17,196 nucleotides of DNA from JBEBBU01 sp041158225 (GCA_041158225.1 JBEBBU010000183.1:1-17196); one strand, 5' to 3'. Counted from the stretch's first letter, positions 1 through 8,506 are shown. A program made the numbers and translations. The notes: generated from the letters alone by a model not told the origin.

Positions 1-307
1 GGCGGCGTATCACTTCCATGTCGATGGTGACGCCAGCCTTTCTGGCGGCAAGGTGCGGCGAAGAAGGCATTTCGAAAACATAGGGGTTCACCTGATCGTA
101 ACTCATGGCTACCGATGCATACTGCCTGAGCAGGACGGCATCTTCATTATGAAGGCCTTCGTCAGTCATGAAAGCGCCGGTCGCCACAGGCTTCATGGCC
201 GCCACGCGCTGCCCCAGATCCCTGAGCGCATTCATCAGCGCCAGCGTTACCCTTGTCTTGCCAACACCGGTATCCGTACCCGTAATAAAAACACAACGTG
301 CGCTCAT
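1..307 (-). CDS. bioD: Dethiobiotin synthetase BioD (3' part beyond window)
   Basis: ATP-dependent closure of the ureido ring of 7,8-diaminopelargonate to dethiobiotin, the penultimate step of biotin synthesis, in the cytoplasm. About 102 N-terminal residues are visible, beginning MSARCVFITGTDTGVGKT. The GTDTGVGKT P-loop (residues 10-18) is the BioD signature, and the following AMKPVATGA segment carries the conserved substrate-site lysine region. The ATG (307-305) overlaps the bioC stop as ATGA, so translation is probably coupled, and it is the last gene of the operon visible here. The gene is cut by the left edge, so its C-terminus and the gene beyond are not seen. Family assignment is secure from motif and context. 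Confidence 0.95.
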   Translation of the reverse strand, partial: MSARCVFITGTDTGVGKTRVTLALMNALRDLGQRVAAMKPVATGAFMTDEGLHNEDAVLLRQYASVAMSYDQVNPYVFEMPSSPHLAARKAGVTIDMEVIRR

Positions 308-1122
308 CTGTACCCCGTCATTTTGGCAGCCTTGACCATGATAATCTCATAGGTGGCCTGCGTCTGCCCATCATGCGCCATCTGTTGCGCATAAGCATCC
401 TTCAGACGCAGAAATCTGCCTGGTGTCAGCAGATAATTTCCCCTGTTACCGCCAGTGACTGTTCTGGCGCCCAGATGTTTCAGGGAGCGCATCAGGTGCT
501 CTACCGAAGTGTAAGTCCTCTTTAGACTTCTGGTACTGACCGCTATATGCTCAAATCCCGCCTTTTCTGCGCAACGCAGTATTTCATCAGGCGAAACAAA
601 ATCGTTGACATGGCGCCTGTCATCCACAGCCTGCCAGGCATGCGCGAGTTCACACAGGGTAGCAGGCCCAAAGGTCGTCAGCACAAGATGCCCCTGATGA
701 CGCAACACCCGGAAGCATTCTGCCAGCACCTGATCCGGCGCATCACACCACTGCAGCATCATATTGGAAAAAACGCCATGCACCGAATCAGGCGCCAGCG
801 GCAACTGTGCGGCATCGGCCTGAATCCAGCGGCGCAAACCCGGGAACGCCTGGATGCGCTCCCGCTGGAAACACAGCATTTCACGGGAAAGATCCAGCGA
901 CACAATATCCAGTCCGGGCATGACACGGGCCAGCTCCATCATGCCAGCGCCTGTGCCTGAACCCAGATCCAGCCAGCAGTCCCCTGCCCTGAGCCTGTCT
1001 TCATCCACGAGCTGCGCCACCATGCCCCTGAGACTCTCAAGCTGGAGATCCGCCACTGCATCATAGGTCGGCGCCGCATGGCCAAAAGCGCGGGCGATAC
1101 GTGACTGGTCAGCGCTGTTCAT
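304..1122 (-). CDS. bioC: Malonyl-ACP O-methyltransferase BioC
   Basis: SAM-dependent methyltransferase that caps malonyl-ACP as its methyl ester, so that fatty-acid synthesis enzymes can elongate it to pimeloyl-ACP methyl ester. The 272-residue product has motif I LDLGSGTGAG, and further on LMLQW-like and HAWQAVDDRRHVNDF segments characteristic of BioC (compare HQAWQAVDERPHANRF in E. coli). I chose the ATG at 1122 because residues MNSADQSRIARAFGHAA align with the family N-terminus. An ATG at 1152 would add ten residues and lengthen the overlap with bioH. The gene overlaps the end of bioH by 14 nt and the start of bioD by ATGA. Confidence 0.95.
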   Translation of the reverse strand: MNSADQSRIARAFGHAAPTYDAVADLQLESLRGMVAQLVDEDRLRAGDCWLDLGSGTGAGMMELARVMPGLDIVSLDLSREMLCFQRERIQAFPGLRRWIQADAAQLPLAPDSVHGVFSNMMLQWCDAPDQVLAECFRVLRHQGHLVLTTFGPATLCELAHAWQAVDDRRHVNDFVSPDEILRCAEKAGFEHIAVSTRSLKRTYTSVEHLMRSLKHLGARTVTGGNRGNYLLTPGRFLRLKDAYAQQMAHDGQTQATYEIIMVKAAKMTGYR

Positions 1123-1945
1123 GACACCGGCCCGGCGGATACCATCCCACATTGCTCATGGCAGCGTCCTGGCTGGCCAGAAACGCGCTGACCATGGCCA
1201 GGGTTTCGTCCGGATGACTGGCAAAAGGCATATGCCCCGCTCCCTGTACCAGCCTGGTTGCAATCTGCCAGGGCTGGCCACCCAGCACATCGTGCAGCAA
1301 CGGAGACACCACCCGGTCCCGGCTGCCATAAATCGCCAGCACAGCCTGAGGCAGGTGCAGAAGATCTTCGCGCAGATCCGATGCTTCGAGCACATGCAGG
1401 CCAGATGCCAGGCTCATGGGGCCTGGCGCCAGATCGCCGGTGCCGCGCTCCAGTTCTGCCGCCAACAGACCAGCATGCTCAAGCCCCCAGGTCTGCAGTG
1501 CAAGAAAACGTCGCATGCAGACATGATAATCCTGCTGCAACTGCCCTGAAAAACGCTGCAAAAGAACATCGGACATGCCTGGCCAACCCCCGGTATCCTC
1601 ACGAAACCTGGGCGTAGCACAGCACATCACCACCGATTTCACCCGTTCAGGAAACAGCCGTGCCGCCCTGATGGCAATCGCCCCCCCCAGAGACCAGCCC
1701 ATCCAGTGCGCCGGTTCATCCACCGCATGCACCAGTTGCTCCACCAGTTCATCCAGTTCCCATAGAGCATCTGCGCGATTTTGCCCATGCCCCGGCAGAT
1801 CAGCCATCCAGAGACGGTGCTGATCAGCAAGACGCCCGGCAAAAGCCCCCCAAAGTCCTGCATGCATGCCCCAGCCATGCAGGAGTACCAAGGGTGAACC
1901 ACGGTCTCCCTGAATATGCCACAGCAGGGGCAGGCGCACCGTCAT
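1109..1945 (-). CDS. bioH: Pimeloyl-ACP methyl ester carboxylesterase BioH
   Basis: Alpha/beta hydrolase that removes the methyl group from pimeloyl-ACP methyl ester, ending elongation and releasing pimeloyl-ACP for BioF. The product has 278 residues. The catalytic triad is readable: Ser85 in GWSLGG, Asp210 in YGSRDRVV and His238 in GAGHMPF, with HGWG (residues 23-26) as the oxyanion region. An upstream in-frame ATG exists at 1966. The ATG at 1945 is preferred because it forms an ATGA overlap with the bioF stop and has AGGAAA about 6 nt upstream. The C-terminus is roughly 20 residues longer than E. coli BioH, and this tail overlaps the bioC start. Having bioH inside the operon is the arrangement of many non-enteric gammaproteobacteria. 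Confidence 0.94.
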   Translation of the reverse strand: MTVRLPLLWHIQGDRGSPLVLLHGWGMHAGLWGAFAGRLADQHRLWMADLPGHGQNRADALWELDELVEQLVHAVDEPAHWMGWSLGGAIAIRAARLFPERVKSVVMCCATPRFREDTGGWPGMSDVLLQRFSGQLQQDYHVCMRRFLALQTWGLEHAGLLAAELERGTGDLAPGPMSLASGLHVLEASDLREDLLHLPQAVLAIYGSRDRVVSPLLHDVLGGQPWQIATRLVQGAGHMPFASHPDETLAMVSAFLASQDAAMSNVGWYPPGRCHEQR

Positions 1946-3111
1946 GGCGCGTTTCCTGCGAGACATTCAGCCAGAGCATGCACCAGACCGGTGATCTGTT
2001 CAGGGGCATGAGCGGCAGACAGGGTGATACGCAGACGCGCCGTACCCTCAGGCACGGTCGGTGGCCGGATAGCCACCACCCAGTAACCCTTGCGCGCCAG
2101 CGCGTCACTGGCGCTGAGTGCGCGCTGGTTATCCCCCAGCACAATGCCCTGTATCGGGGTGTAGCTCGGCAACAGTGTCAGCCCAAGATTTTCAGCTTCA
2201 GCCCTGAACAGGGCGATATGCTGGCTAAGAGCATCCCTGCGCCACTGTTCGATAGCTGCCAGCCGTAAACTGGCTCGGGTCGCCATGGCAATAGCGGGCG
2301 GCATTGCGGTGGTAAACATGAAAGTCCGAGCCTTCTGCATGAGATAACGGATCAGTTCACGACTGCCGGCGACAAAGGCGCCTGAAGTTCCCAGCGCCTT
2401 GCCAAGCGTACCCACCTGTACCTGAACGGATGAGGGCGCAAGACCGAAATGCTGCAATGTCCCTGCGCCCGCTGCGCCCAATACGCCAAGTCCATGCGCA
2501 TCATCCACCATCAGCCAGGCATGATGTCTGGCCGCAGCAGCGACCAGTGCCGGCAATGGCGCGATATCCCCATCCATGCTGAAAACACCATCCGTCACAA
2601 TCAGCCTGGGGGCATCGTCAGAGCGAGCCAGCAGGCTCTCCAGCGCATCGACATCAAGGTGAGGATAACGCTGCTGGCGGACAGCGCTCAGGCGTCCACC
2701 ATCCAGCAGGGAAGCGTGATTGAGACGATCCTGAAACAGGCGTCCGCCCTCTGACATGAGCGCACTGATGGCGCCCATATTGGCCATATAACCGGATGAA
2801 AACAGCAGGGCAGCCTCGTGACCGGTGAACTGCGCCAGTTCCTCTTCAAGCGCTTCATGCACATCGCAGTGGCCAGATACCAGATGGGCCGCGCCAGAGC
2901 CCACTCCGTACCGGCGCGCACCTTCGGTCAGTGCATCAATGACTTCCGGGTGACTGGCCAGCCCAAGATAGTCATTACTGCAGAAATCGGCCAGAGGCTC
3001 AGCGTTACGCCACAGCGTAGGCCCTTGCTGTCCCTCACGTACCCGGCAGACCCGCAAGGCATCCCGAGCGGCGAGAAGTTCAAGCCTTGCCGCCAGATCA
3101 AAACCGCTCAC
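1942..3111 (-). CDS. bioF: 8-amino-7-oxononanoate synthase BioF
   Basis: PLP-dependent decarboxylative condensation of pimeloyl-ACP with L-alanine to give 8-amino-7-oxononanoate (KAPA). The product is 389 residues, typical for the alpha-oxoamine synthase family. Visible landmarks are SNDYLGLASHP (residues 45-55), the VDDAHG motif (202-207) with the cofactor aspartate and histidine, and the Schiff-base lysine Lys238 in GTLGKALGTSGAF. The start is GTG (3111-3109), overlapping the bioB stop as GTGA. The stop overlaps the bioH start as ATGA. Translation of the whole operon therefore looks coupled. Confidence 0.97.
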   Translation of the reverse strand: MSGFDLAARLELLAARDALRVCRVREGQQGPTLWRNAEPLADFCSNDYLGLASHPEVIDALTEGARRYGVGSGAAHLVSGHCDVHEALEEELAQFTGHEAALLFSSGYMANMGAISALMSEGGRLFQDRLNHASLLDGGRLSAVRQQRYPHLDVDALESLLARSDDAPRLIVTDGVFSMDGDIAPLPALVAAAARHHAWLMVDDAHGLGVLGAAGAGTLQHFGLAPSSVQVQVGTLGKALGTSGAFVAGSRELIRYLMQKARTFMFTTAMPPAIAMATRASLRLAAIEQWRRDALSQHIALFRAEAENLGLTLLPSYTPIQGIVLGDNQRALSASDALARKGYWVVAIRPPTVPEGTARLRITLSAAHAPEQITGLVHALAECLAGNAP

Positions 3112-4124
3112 ACGAGACCGGCGCTGAGTCCCTGCATGCGGATACCAAGCCTGGCGAACAGCGCCTTGTCACGGTTGGCGGCCGGATTATCGGTGGTCAG
3201 CAGTTTTTCACCATAGAAGATGGAATTGGCACCAGCCAGGAAACATAGCGCCTGCAGTGAATCACTCATGTCGGTTCTGCCGGCAGAAAGCCTGACCCGG
3301 GATGCCGGCATCATGATTCTGGCTGCGGCGATCATGCGTACAAAATCGATGGGATCCAGAGCCTCTGTGCCAGACAGCGGCGTACCCTCCACCTGGACCA
3401 GCATGTTGATGGGCACACTTTCGGGATGGCGCGGCAGATTGGCCAGCTGCACCAGCAGACCTGCGCGGTCTGAAAGGGTTTCGCCCATGCCCACAATGCC
3501 CCCGCTACAGACATGAATGCCCGCATCGCGCACCCGGTCGAGCGTATCCAGCCGATCCTGATAGGTACGGGTACTGATAATTTCCGAGTAAAAGGACTCG
3601 GAGGTATCCAGATTGTGATTATAGTAATCCAGGCCTGCATCCCTGAGACGCAAAGCCTGATGATCGCTCAGCATCCCGAGGGTGACACAGGTTTCCAGCC
3701 CGAGTTGGCGTACACCTGCAATCATGCTCGCGACATGCTCGATTTCCTGATCGTTAGGGCTACGCCATGCAGCCCCCATGCAGAAACGGCTGGCGCCTTC
3801 AGCTTTGGCACGGCTGGCAGCTTCAAGCACACTTTCCAGCGGCATGAGCCCCTGACGCTCCAGGCCGGTATTGTGATGGGCACTCTGCGGACAGTAGGCG
3901 CAATCTTCGGAACACGCGCCGGTCTTGATACTCAGCAGACTGCTGACCTGGACTTCGTTGGGATCAAAATGTTCACGGTGCACCTGCTGGGCCGCATAGA
4001 GCAGATCGTTGAAAGGACGGGAAAGCAATGCTTCCACCTCATGCAGCGTCCAGTCATGGCGCAACAGCTCCCCTCCCCTGATGGCTTGACTACAATTGCT
4101 AGGTATCAGGGTTTCTGCTTGCAT
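3108..4124 (-). CDS. bioB: Biotin synthase BioB
   Basis: Radical-SAM enzyme that inserts sulfur into dethiobiotin to form biotin. It uses a [4Fe-4S] cluster for SAM cleavage and an auxiliary [2Fe-2S] cluster as sulfur donor. The 338-residue product has the CxxxCxxC motif as Cys71, Cys75 and Cys78 in GACSEDCAYCPQS, plus the conserved FCMGAAWR, YNHNLDTS, CSGGIVGMGE and RLSAGR blocks. The reading frame is open upstream to 4346, but the ATG at 4124 matches the family length and has GGAG about 10 nt upstream, so I use it. First gene of the bio operon. It is divergent from comF with only 25 bp between start codons, so its promoter must lie inside comF coding sequence. A TATACT at 4206-4201 is a possible -10, but no good -35 is present. 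No paired BirA-type operator is seen. Confidence 0.97.
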   Translation of the reverse strand: MQAETLIPSNCSQAIRGGELLRHDWTLHEVEALLSRPFNDLLYAAQQVHREHFDPNEVQVSSLLSIKTGACSEDCAYCPQSAHHNTGLERQGLMPLESVLEAASRAKAEGASRFCMGAAWRSPNDQEIEHVASMIAGVRQLGLETCVTLGMLSDHQALRLRDAGLDYYNHNLDTSESFYSEIISTRTYQDRLDTLDRVRDAGIHVCSGGIVGMGETLSDRAGLLVQLANLPRHPESVPINMLVQVEGTPLSGTEALDPIDFVRMIAAARIMMPASRVRLSAGRTDMSDSLQALCFLAGANSIFYGEKLLTTDNPAANRDKALFARLGIRMQGLSAGLV

Positions 4125-4149
4125 GGAAACTTGTCTCCGGGGATTCAAC

Positions 4150-4869
4150 ATGGAAATGACGGCTACAGCGACACGACGCCAGTACCGATCCTGGCTTTCC
4201 AGTATACAACAAATAGTCTTTCCGGCGACCTGCATGCTTTGCGGTGACAGGGGACTGGCCAACCTTGACCTGTGCGGAGACTGCATAGCGTCCCTGCCCT
4301 GGGATTGTGAATACCGCTGGAGCTGCATGCACACCGAATCCGGCACCGATCAGGGGCCATGCCCCTGTATCCTCGAAGAACAGGCCAGCCTGTCTGCCGT
4401 GCATAGCCTGTTCCGCTATGAGGGCGTCATCCCGCAACTGCTGCAGCGCATCAAGTTTGGACGCGATCCGGTACCCTGCAGGACACTGGGCAGCCTCTGG
4501 GCCATGGCTGTCGGGCATAGACCCAAACCCGATGTTCTGATCCCGGTTCCGTTACACACCCTGCGTCAGGCATGGCGCGGATTCAATCAGTCACAACTGC
4601 TGGCAGCCGCACTTGGCCGGGCGCTTGGCGTTGCCGTGGATCCACTGGCAGTGCGCCGCACACGGGCGACCCATGCACAGTCAAGGCTGGACCGCGAAGC
4701 ACGACAGACGAACCTGAGCGGCGCCTTTGGATACGACCACCTGCCTGCAGGACGACAGATCGTGATAATTGATGATGTTTACACCACCGGCGCTACCACA
4801 AGGGCAGTCAGTGATCTGTTGGAATATCAGAGCCACCGCGTCAGCGTCTGGACGCTGGCAAGGGCATGA
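4150..4869 (+). CDS. comF: ComF/GntX-family phosphoribosyltransferase-like protein
   Basis: Member of the ComF family, linked to DNA uptake (ComFC) in naturally competent bacteria and to gluconate use as GntX in E. coli. The biochemical role is not settled. The 239-residue product starts with a zinc-ribbon-like region (Cys28xxCys31 and Cys42xxCys45, plus further cysteines at about 53-72). It ends in a PRTase domain with the PRPP loop IVIIDDVYTTGATT and the family motifs LIPVPLH and RGFNQS. The ATG at 4150 is chosen over upstream 4096 because the family begins just before the zinc ribbon and GGGGA lies upstream. The gene is divergent from bioB, and convergent with the tRNA-Val gene 16 bp downstream. 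The neighbourhood comF/bioB recurs in gammaproteobacteria. Confidence 0.9.
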   Translation: MEMTATATRRQYRSWLSSIQQIVFPATCMLCGDRGLANLDLCGDCIASLPWDCEYRWSCMHTESGTDQGPCPCILEEQASLSAVHSLFRYEGVIPQLLQRIKFGRDPVPCRTLGSLWAMAVGHRPKPDVLIPVPLHTLRQAWRGFNQSQLLAAALGRALGVAVDPLAVRRTRATHAQSRLDREARQTNLSGAFGYDHLPAGRQIVIIDDVYTTGATTRAVSDLLEYQSHRVSVWTLARA

Positions 4870-4885
4870 GAAGGATAATGGGAAA

Positions 4886-4962
4886 TGGTAGACCCGATTG
4901 GACTCGAACCAACGACCTCTTCCATGTCAAGGAAGCGCTCTAACCACCTGAGCTACGGGTCT
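4886..4962 (-). tRNA. tRNA-Val (anticodon GAC)
   Basis: On the minus strand the sequence folds into a complete cloverleaf. The 7-bp acceptor AGACCCG pairs with CGGGTCT, the D arm carries AGCTCAGGTGG, the anticodon stem CTTCC/GGAAG encloses loop TTGACAT (anticodon GAC, reading GUC valine codons), and the T arm contains GGTTCGAGTCC. The discriminator A and the CCA end (4888-4886) are encoded. It lies 73 bp downstream of uvrB on the same strand, with its own promoter in the gap. No terminator is evident before the convergent comF stop. Confidence 0.97.
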
Positions 4963-4976
4963 AGCGAAGAAGCGAT

Positions 4977-5005
4977 ATTATAACCATTAGCATACGGCAT
5001 GACAA
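4977..5005 (-). promoter_or_regulatory. Sigma-70 promoter of the tRNA-Val gene
   Basis: On the minus strand TTGTCA (5005-5000) is followed by a 17-bp spacer and a perfect TATAAT (4982-4977). Transcription would start near 4970, about 8 nt before the mature tRNA 5' end at 4962. This is the best sigma-70 match found in the window. It makes the tRNA independent of uvrB read-through. Confidence 0.85.
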
Positions 5006-5035
5006 GCCCAGCCTGTTGCATGCGCGGGATGCATT

Positions 5036-7117
5036 CTAGAGGGCATCCGCAAGTGCCTGCAATCGCTTCATTTCATCCCTGAGCCTCGCGGCTTCTTCAA
5101 ATTCCAGGTTTTTGGCAGCCTGATACATTTTTTCCTCCAGTTGCCGGACCTGTCTGGCCACATCCTCGGCCTTATGCACATGGTAAGCCGCTTCAGGCTC
5201 GGCAGCTTTCTGCAGCTTGCGCCGCCCCTGCTCGGCACCAGCGCCTGGAATGGGCAACTCCAGAATATCGCTGACATTCTTGGCAATACCCCGGGGCACA
5301 ATGCCATGTTCCTGATTGAAACTCTCCTGCTTCAGACGCCTGCGCTGGGTTTCATCCATCGCTGCCTGCATGGAACGGGTGATCCTGTCGGCATACAGAA
5401 TCACGCGACCATGCAGGTTTCTGGCAGCCCGCCCCATGGTCTGTATCAGGGACACGGTCGAGCGCAGGAATCCCTCCTTGTCGGCATCCAGCACGGCGAC
5501 CAGCGAGACCTCCGGTATGTCCAGTCCTTCACGCAGCAGGTTGATCCCCACCAGTACATCAAACTTGCCCAACCTCAGGTCGCGGATGATCTCGACCCTT
5601 TCCACGGTATCCACATCAGAATGCAGATAACGCACAGCCAGTCCATGCTCTCCCAGATACTCGGTCAGGTCTTCCGACATTTTCTTGGTAAGTGTCGTCA
5701 CCAGCACCCGCTCATTGCGCGCAGCGCAGGCTTTGGCCTCTGACATCAGGTCATCTACCTGGGTCAGCACCGGCCTGACCTCGACCAGTGGATCCAGCAG
5801 GCCGGTCGGCCTGACCACCTGCTCAACCACCGCACCGGCATGCGCCAGCTCATAGGGCCCTGGCGTTGCCGAAACATAAATCCGCTGCCTGGCCCGCTGC
5901 TCAAACTCCTCAAAACGCAGAGGACGGTTATCGAGCGCCGAAGGCAGGCGGAAGCCATAATTGACCAGCGTTTCCTTGCGTGAGCGGTCACCGCGGTACA
6001 TGGCGCCAAGCTGGGGAATGGTGACATGGCTTTCATCAATCATCACCATGGCATCCGACGGCAGATAATCAAACAGCGTAGGCGGGCTTTCCCCAACCTG
6101 CCGACCCGACAGATAGCGCGAGTAATTTTCGATACCTGAACAGTAGCCCACCTCCAGAATCAGTTCGATATCGAACAGTGTGCGCTGCTCCAGCCGCTGT
6201 GCCTCGACCAGCTTGTTGTCGTTTCTGAGTTCTTCCAGACGTTCTTTCAGTTCCTGCTTGATGGCATCAACCGCCTGCAGCAGGGTCTCTCTTGGCGTTA
6301 CATAATGGGTTTTGGGATACACCGTATAGCGGGCCACTCTGGAAACAATCTCACCGGTCAATGGATCAAATAGAGAGATCCTTTCGATTTCGTCATCAAA
6401 AAGTTCGATGCGTAGCGCCTCCATGTCGGACTCGGCTGGAAACACATCAATAACCTCGCCTCTGACCCGGTAAGTACCACGCCGCAACTCGGTCTCGTTA
6501 CGGGTGTACTGCAGTTCAGCAAGGCGGCGGATGAGAACGCGCTGCTCAATCATGTCGCCGCGTACCAGATGCAGCACCATACTGAAATAGGAAGCAGGCT
6601 CCCCCAGGCCATAGATGGAAGATACAGTCGCTACAATAATGGTATCGCGCCGCTCCAGTAGAGCCTTGGTCGCCGACAGGCGCATCTGCTCGATATGTTC
6701 GTTAAGCGCTGCATCCTTCTGGATATAGGTATCCGAGGATGGCACATAGGCTTCAGGCTGATAATAGTCGTAATAGGAAACGAAATACTCCACGGCATTC
6801 TCGGGAAAAAACTCCTTCATTTCGCCATAGAGCTGGGCGGCCAGGGTCTTGTTGGGCGCCAGGATCAGCGCGGGACGCTGCAACTGCTGGATGACATTGG
6901 CGACAGTAAATGTTTTACCAGAACCCGTAACGCCCAGCAGGATCTGGTGAATCTCGCCGTCCATGATGCCCTGTACCAGAGCAGCGATGGCGCCTGGCTG
7001 ATCGCCTGAAGGCGTATAGCTGCTGTGCAGCTGAAAAGCCTTGCCCTGCCGCTGCAACCCTTGCAGGTCGGGATGCTCGGCGGGCTGGGCCAGAGCGTTT
7101 GCACTTCCAGGCAACAT
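5036..7117 (-). CDS. uvrB: Excinuclease ABC subunit B (UvrB)
   Basis: Damage-verifying helicase of nucleotide excision repair. It is loaded by UvrA, clamps the lesion strand and recruits UvrC. The 693-residue product has the Walker A GVTGSGKT (residues 62-69), the beta-hairpin region FVSYYDYYQPEAYVPSSDTY, the IDESHV motif II, the helicase motifs GINLLREGLDIPEVSLV and QTMGRAARN, and a C-terminal UVR domain (last ~40 residues, QLEEKMYQAAKNLEFEEAA) that contacts UvrC. The length is about 20 residues above E. coli UvrB, from a longer N-terminus. The ATG at 7117 has GGAG about 10 nt upstream. It is divergent from the aminotransferase gene across 110 bp. A LexA box was sought in that gap and not found. 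Confidence 0.98.
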   Translation of the reverse strand: MLPGSANALAQPAEHPDLQGLQRQGKAFQLHSSYTPSGDQPGAIAALVQGIMDGEIHQILLGVTGSGKTFTVANVIQQLQRPALILAPNKTLAAQLYGEMKEFFPENAVEYFVSYYDYYQPEAYVPSSDTYIQKDAALNEHIEQMRLSATKALLERRDTIIVATVSSIYGLGEPASYFSMVLHLVRGDMIEQRVLIRRLAELQYTRNETELRRGTYRVRGEVIDVFPAESDMEALRIELFDDEIERISLFDPLTGEIVSRVARYTVYPKTHYVTPRETLLQAVDAIKQELKERLEELRNDNKLVEAQRLEQRTLFDIELILEVGYCSGIENYSRYLSGRQVGESPPTLFDYLPSDAMVMIDESHVTIPQLGAMYRGDRSRKETLVNYGFRLPSALDNRPLRFEEFEQRARQRIYVSATPGPYELAHAGAVVEQVVRPTGLLDPLVEVRPVLTQVDDLMSEAKACAARNERVLVTTLTKKMSEDLTEYLGEHGLAVRYLHSDVDTVERVEIIRDLRLGKFDVLVGINLLREGLDIPEVSLVAVLDADKEGFLRSTVSLIQTMGRAARNLHGRVILYADRITRSMQAAMDETQRRRLKQESFNQEHGIVPRGIAKNVSDILELPIPGAGAEQGRRKLQKAAEPEAAYHVHKAEDVARQVRQLEEKMYQAAKNLEFEEAARLRDEMKRLQALADAL

Positions 7118-7150
7118 AGGGGATTTCTCCGGGAACTTGGCAGGTCAGGT

Positions 7151-7179
7151 TTATCCTGATCATGAAATTGCAGTAGAAT
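7151..7179 (+). promoter_or_regulatory. Possible promoter of the aminotransferase gene
   Basis: TAGAAT (7174-7179) matches the -10 consensus at five of six positions. The hexamer 17 bp upstream, TTATCC (7151-7156), is a poor -35. The start would be near 7186, giving a leader of about 40 nt before the ATG at 7228. An alternative, TTGAGT (7186-7191), 17 bp, TACTTT (7209-7214), would leave only about 7 nt of leader. Weak evidence. Confidence 0.3.
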
Positions 7180-7227
7180 ACACAGTTGAGTCGAAAAATA
7201 TCCCACTGTACTTTCCGTAGAGCAGAC

Positions 7228-8409
7228 ATGACCATACAACTTTCGGACCGCGTCCAGTCGATCAAGCCATCGCCCACGCTGGCGGTCACCGCCCGTGCCG
7301 CCGCCATGCGCGCAGCAGGCAAAGACATCATCGGCCTTGGTGCCGGCGAACCAGACTTTGACACTCCTGATCACATCAAGCAGGCGGCGGTGGAGGCCAT
7401 TCAGCGCGGCTTTACCAAGTATACCGCGGTTGATGGTACTGCCGGACTGAAAAAGGCGGTGCAGGCCAAGTTCAAACGGGAAAACGGCTTTGATTATGAC
7501 CTGAAGCAGATACTGGTATCGTGCGGCGGCAAACAGAGCTTCTATAATCTGGCCCAGGCCATGCTCAACCCGGGAGATGAAGTCATCATTCCGGCACCTT
7601 ACTGGGTCTCTTACCCGGATATGGTGCTGCTGGCGGGTGGTGTTCCTGTCATCATCCAGACGACCCAGGCACATGCCTTCCGTATCACACCTGAACAGCT
7701 TGAAGCGGCGATCACACCCAGCACGCGCCTGTTTGTCATCAACAGTCCTTCGAATCCTACGGGCATGGCATACAGCCGTGAACAGCTGGCCGCTCTGGGC
7801 GAAGTGCTGCGCCGGCACCCGCATGTCATGATTGCCACCGATGACATGTATGAACACATCCTCTGGGAAGGTAGTTTCTGCAATATCCTGAATGCCTGCC
7901 CTGACCTTTACGACCGCACCATGGTGCTGAACGGCGTTTCCAAGGCCTACTCCATGACGGGCTGGCGCATTGGCTATGCGGCGGGACCTGCCGCAATGAT
8001 AGAGGCCATGACCAATATCCAGTCGCAGAGCACCTCCAATCCCACCTCAATTTCCCAGGTCGCCGCAGAAGCGGCCCTGAATGGCGATCAGTCATTTATT
8101 ACCATGATGGTCAAAGCCTTCAAAGAACGGCATGATTTTGTCGTGGCGGCGCTTAACGCCATGCCTGGCGTAGAATGCCTGGCCACCGATGGTACATTCT
8201 ATGTACTGCCCAATGTGGACGGCATCATCCAGCGCATGGGACTCAAGGATGATATGGCGCTGTCAGAACAGCTGCTGGAACATGCAGGCGTAGCAGTCGT
8301 ACCTGGTTCGGCCTTCGGCGCCGATGGTCACATCAGACTCTCCATTGCCACCAGTCGCGCCCATCTGGAAAGCGCTCTCGAACGACTCGAACAGGCTTTC
8401 AGGGCCTGA
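7228..8409 (+). CDS. Class I PLP-dependent aminotransferase (aspartate aminotransferase type, subgroup Ib)
   Basis: Transaminase most like class Ib aspartate/prephenate-type aminotransferases, which swap the amino group between aspartate (or related acids) and 2-oxoglutarate. The 393-residue product shows LGAGEPDFDTPDH near residues 37-49, NSPSNPTG with the substrate-binding Asn176, and the Schiff-base lysine Lys239 in SKAYSMTGWRIGYAAGP. The C-terminal RLSIATS block carries the carboxylate-binding arginine. The ATG at 7228 is chosen over the open frame from 7186 because MTIQLSDRVQSIKPSPT aligns with family N-termini. The exact substrate cannot be fixed from sequence. It is divergent from uvrB, and a stem-loop follows the stop. 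Confidence 0.92.
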   Translation: MTIQLSDRVQSIKPSPTLAVTARAAAMRAAGKDIIGLGAGEPDFDTPDHIKQAAVEAIQRGFTKYTAVDGTAGLKKAVQAKFKRENGFDYDLKQILVSCGGKQSFYNLAQAMLNPGDEVIIPAPYWVSYPDMVLLAGGVPVIIQTTQAHAFRITPEQLEAAITPSTRLFVINSPSNPTGMAYSREQLAALGEVLRRHPHVMIATDDMYEHILWEGSFCNILNACPDLYDRTMVLNGVSKAYSMTGWRIGYAAGPAAMIEAMTNIQSQSTSNPTSISQVAAEAALNGDQSFITMMVKAFKERHDFVVAALNAMPGVECLATDGTFYVLPNVDGIIQRMGLKDDMALSEQLLEHAGVAVVPGSAFGADGHIRLSIATSRAHLESALERLEQAFRA

Positions 8410-8418
8410 GCCACACCA

Positions 8419-8449
8419 TCTCCCGCGTCAGCATGGCTGTCGCGGGAGA
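8419..8449 (+). terminator. Stem-loop just after the aminotransferase gene
   Basis: TCTCCCGCG (8419-8427) and CGCGGGAGA (8441-8449) form a perfect 9-bp GC-rich stem with a 13-nt loop, starting 9 nt after the stop codon. No T-tract follows, so it may protect the mRNA 3' end or act as an imperfect terminator rather than be a classical intrinsic one. Confidence 0.4.
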
Positions 8450-8506
8450 AATCCCCAGAAATCATCGACCTATAATCTCCAGCCATGTTATACATAAGAA
8501 ATCCTG

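Noticed and set aside
3513..4247. 244-codon plus-strand open frame opposite bioB
   Set aside because: It lies almost entirely antisense to a fully conserved biotin synthase, and its predicted protein has no recognisable motif. It is a shadow of bioB codon bias.
4125..4260. BirA operator in front of bioB
   Set aside because: A TTGTATACT-like half-site exists on the minus strand near 4201-4209, but the inverted partner at the required distance is missing.
7118..7227. LexA (SOS) box in the uvrB upstream region
   Set aside because: Half-sites CTGT and ACAG occur, but no CTGT-N8-ACAG arrangement is present on either strand.
6865..7857. 330-codon minus-strand open frame across the uvrB start and the aminotransferase
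   Set aside because: Its second half repeats uvrB in another frame and its first half is antisense to the aminotransferase. Low-complexity composition and no family motif.
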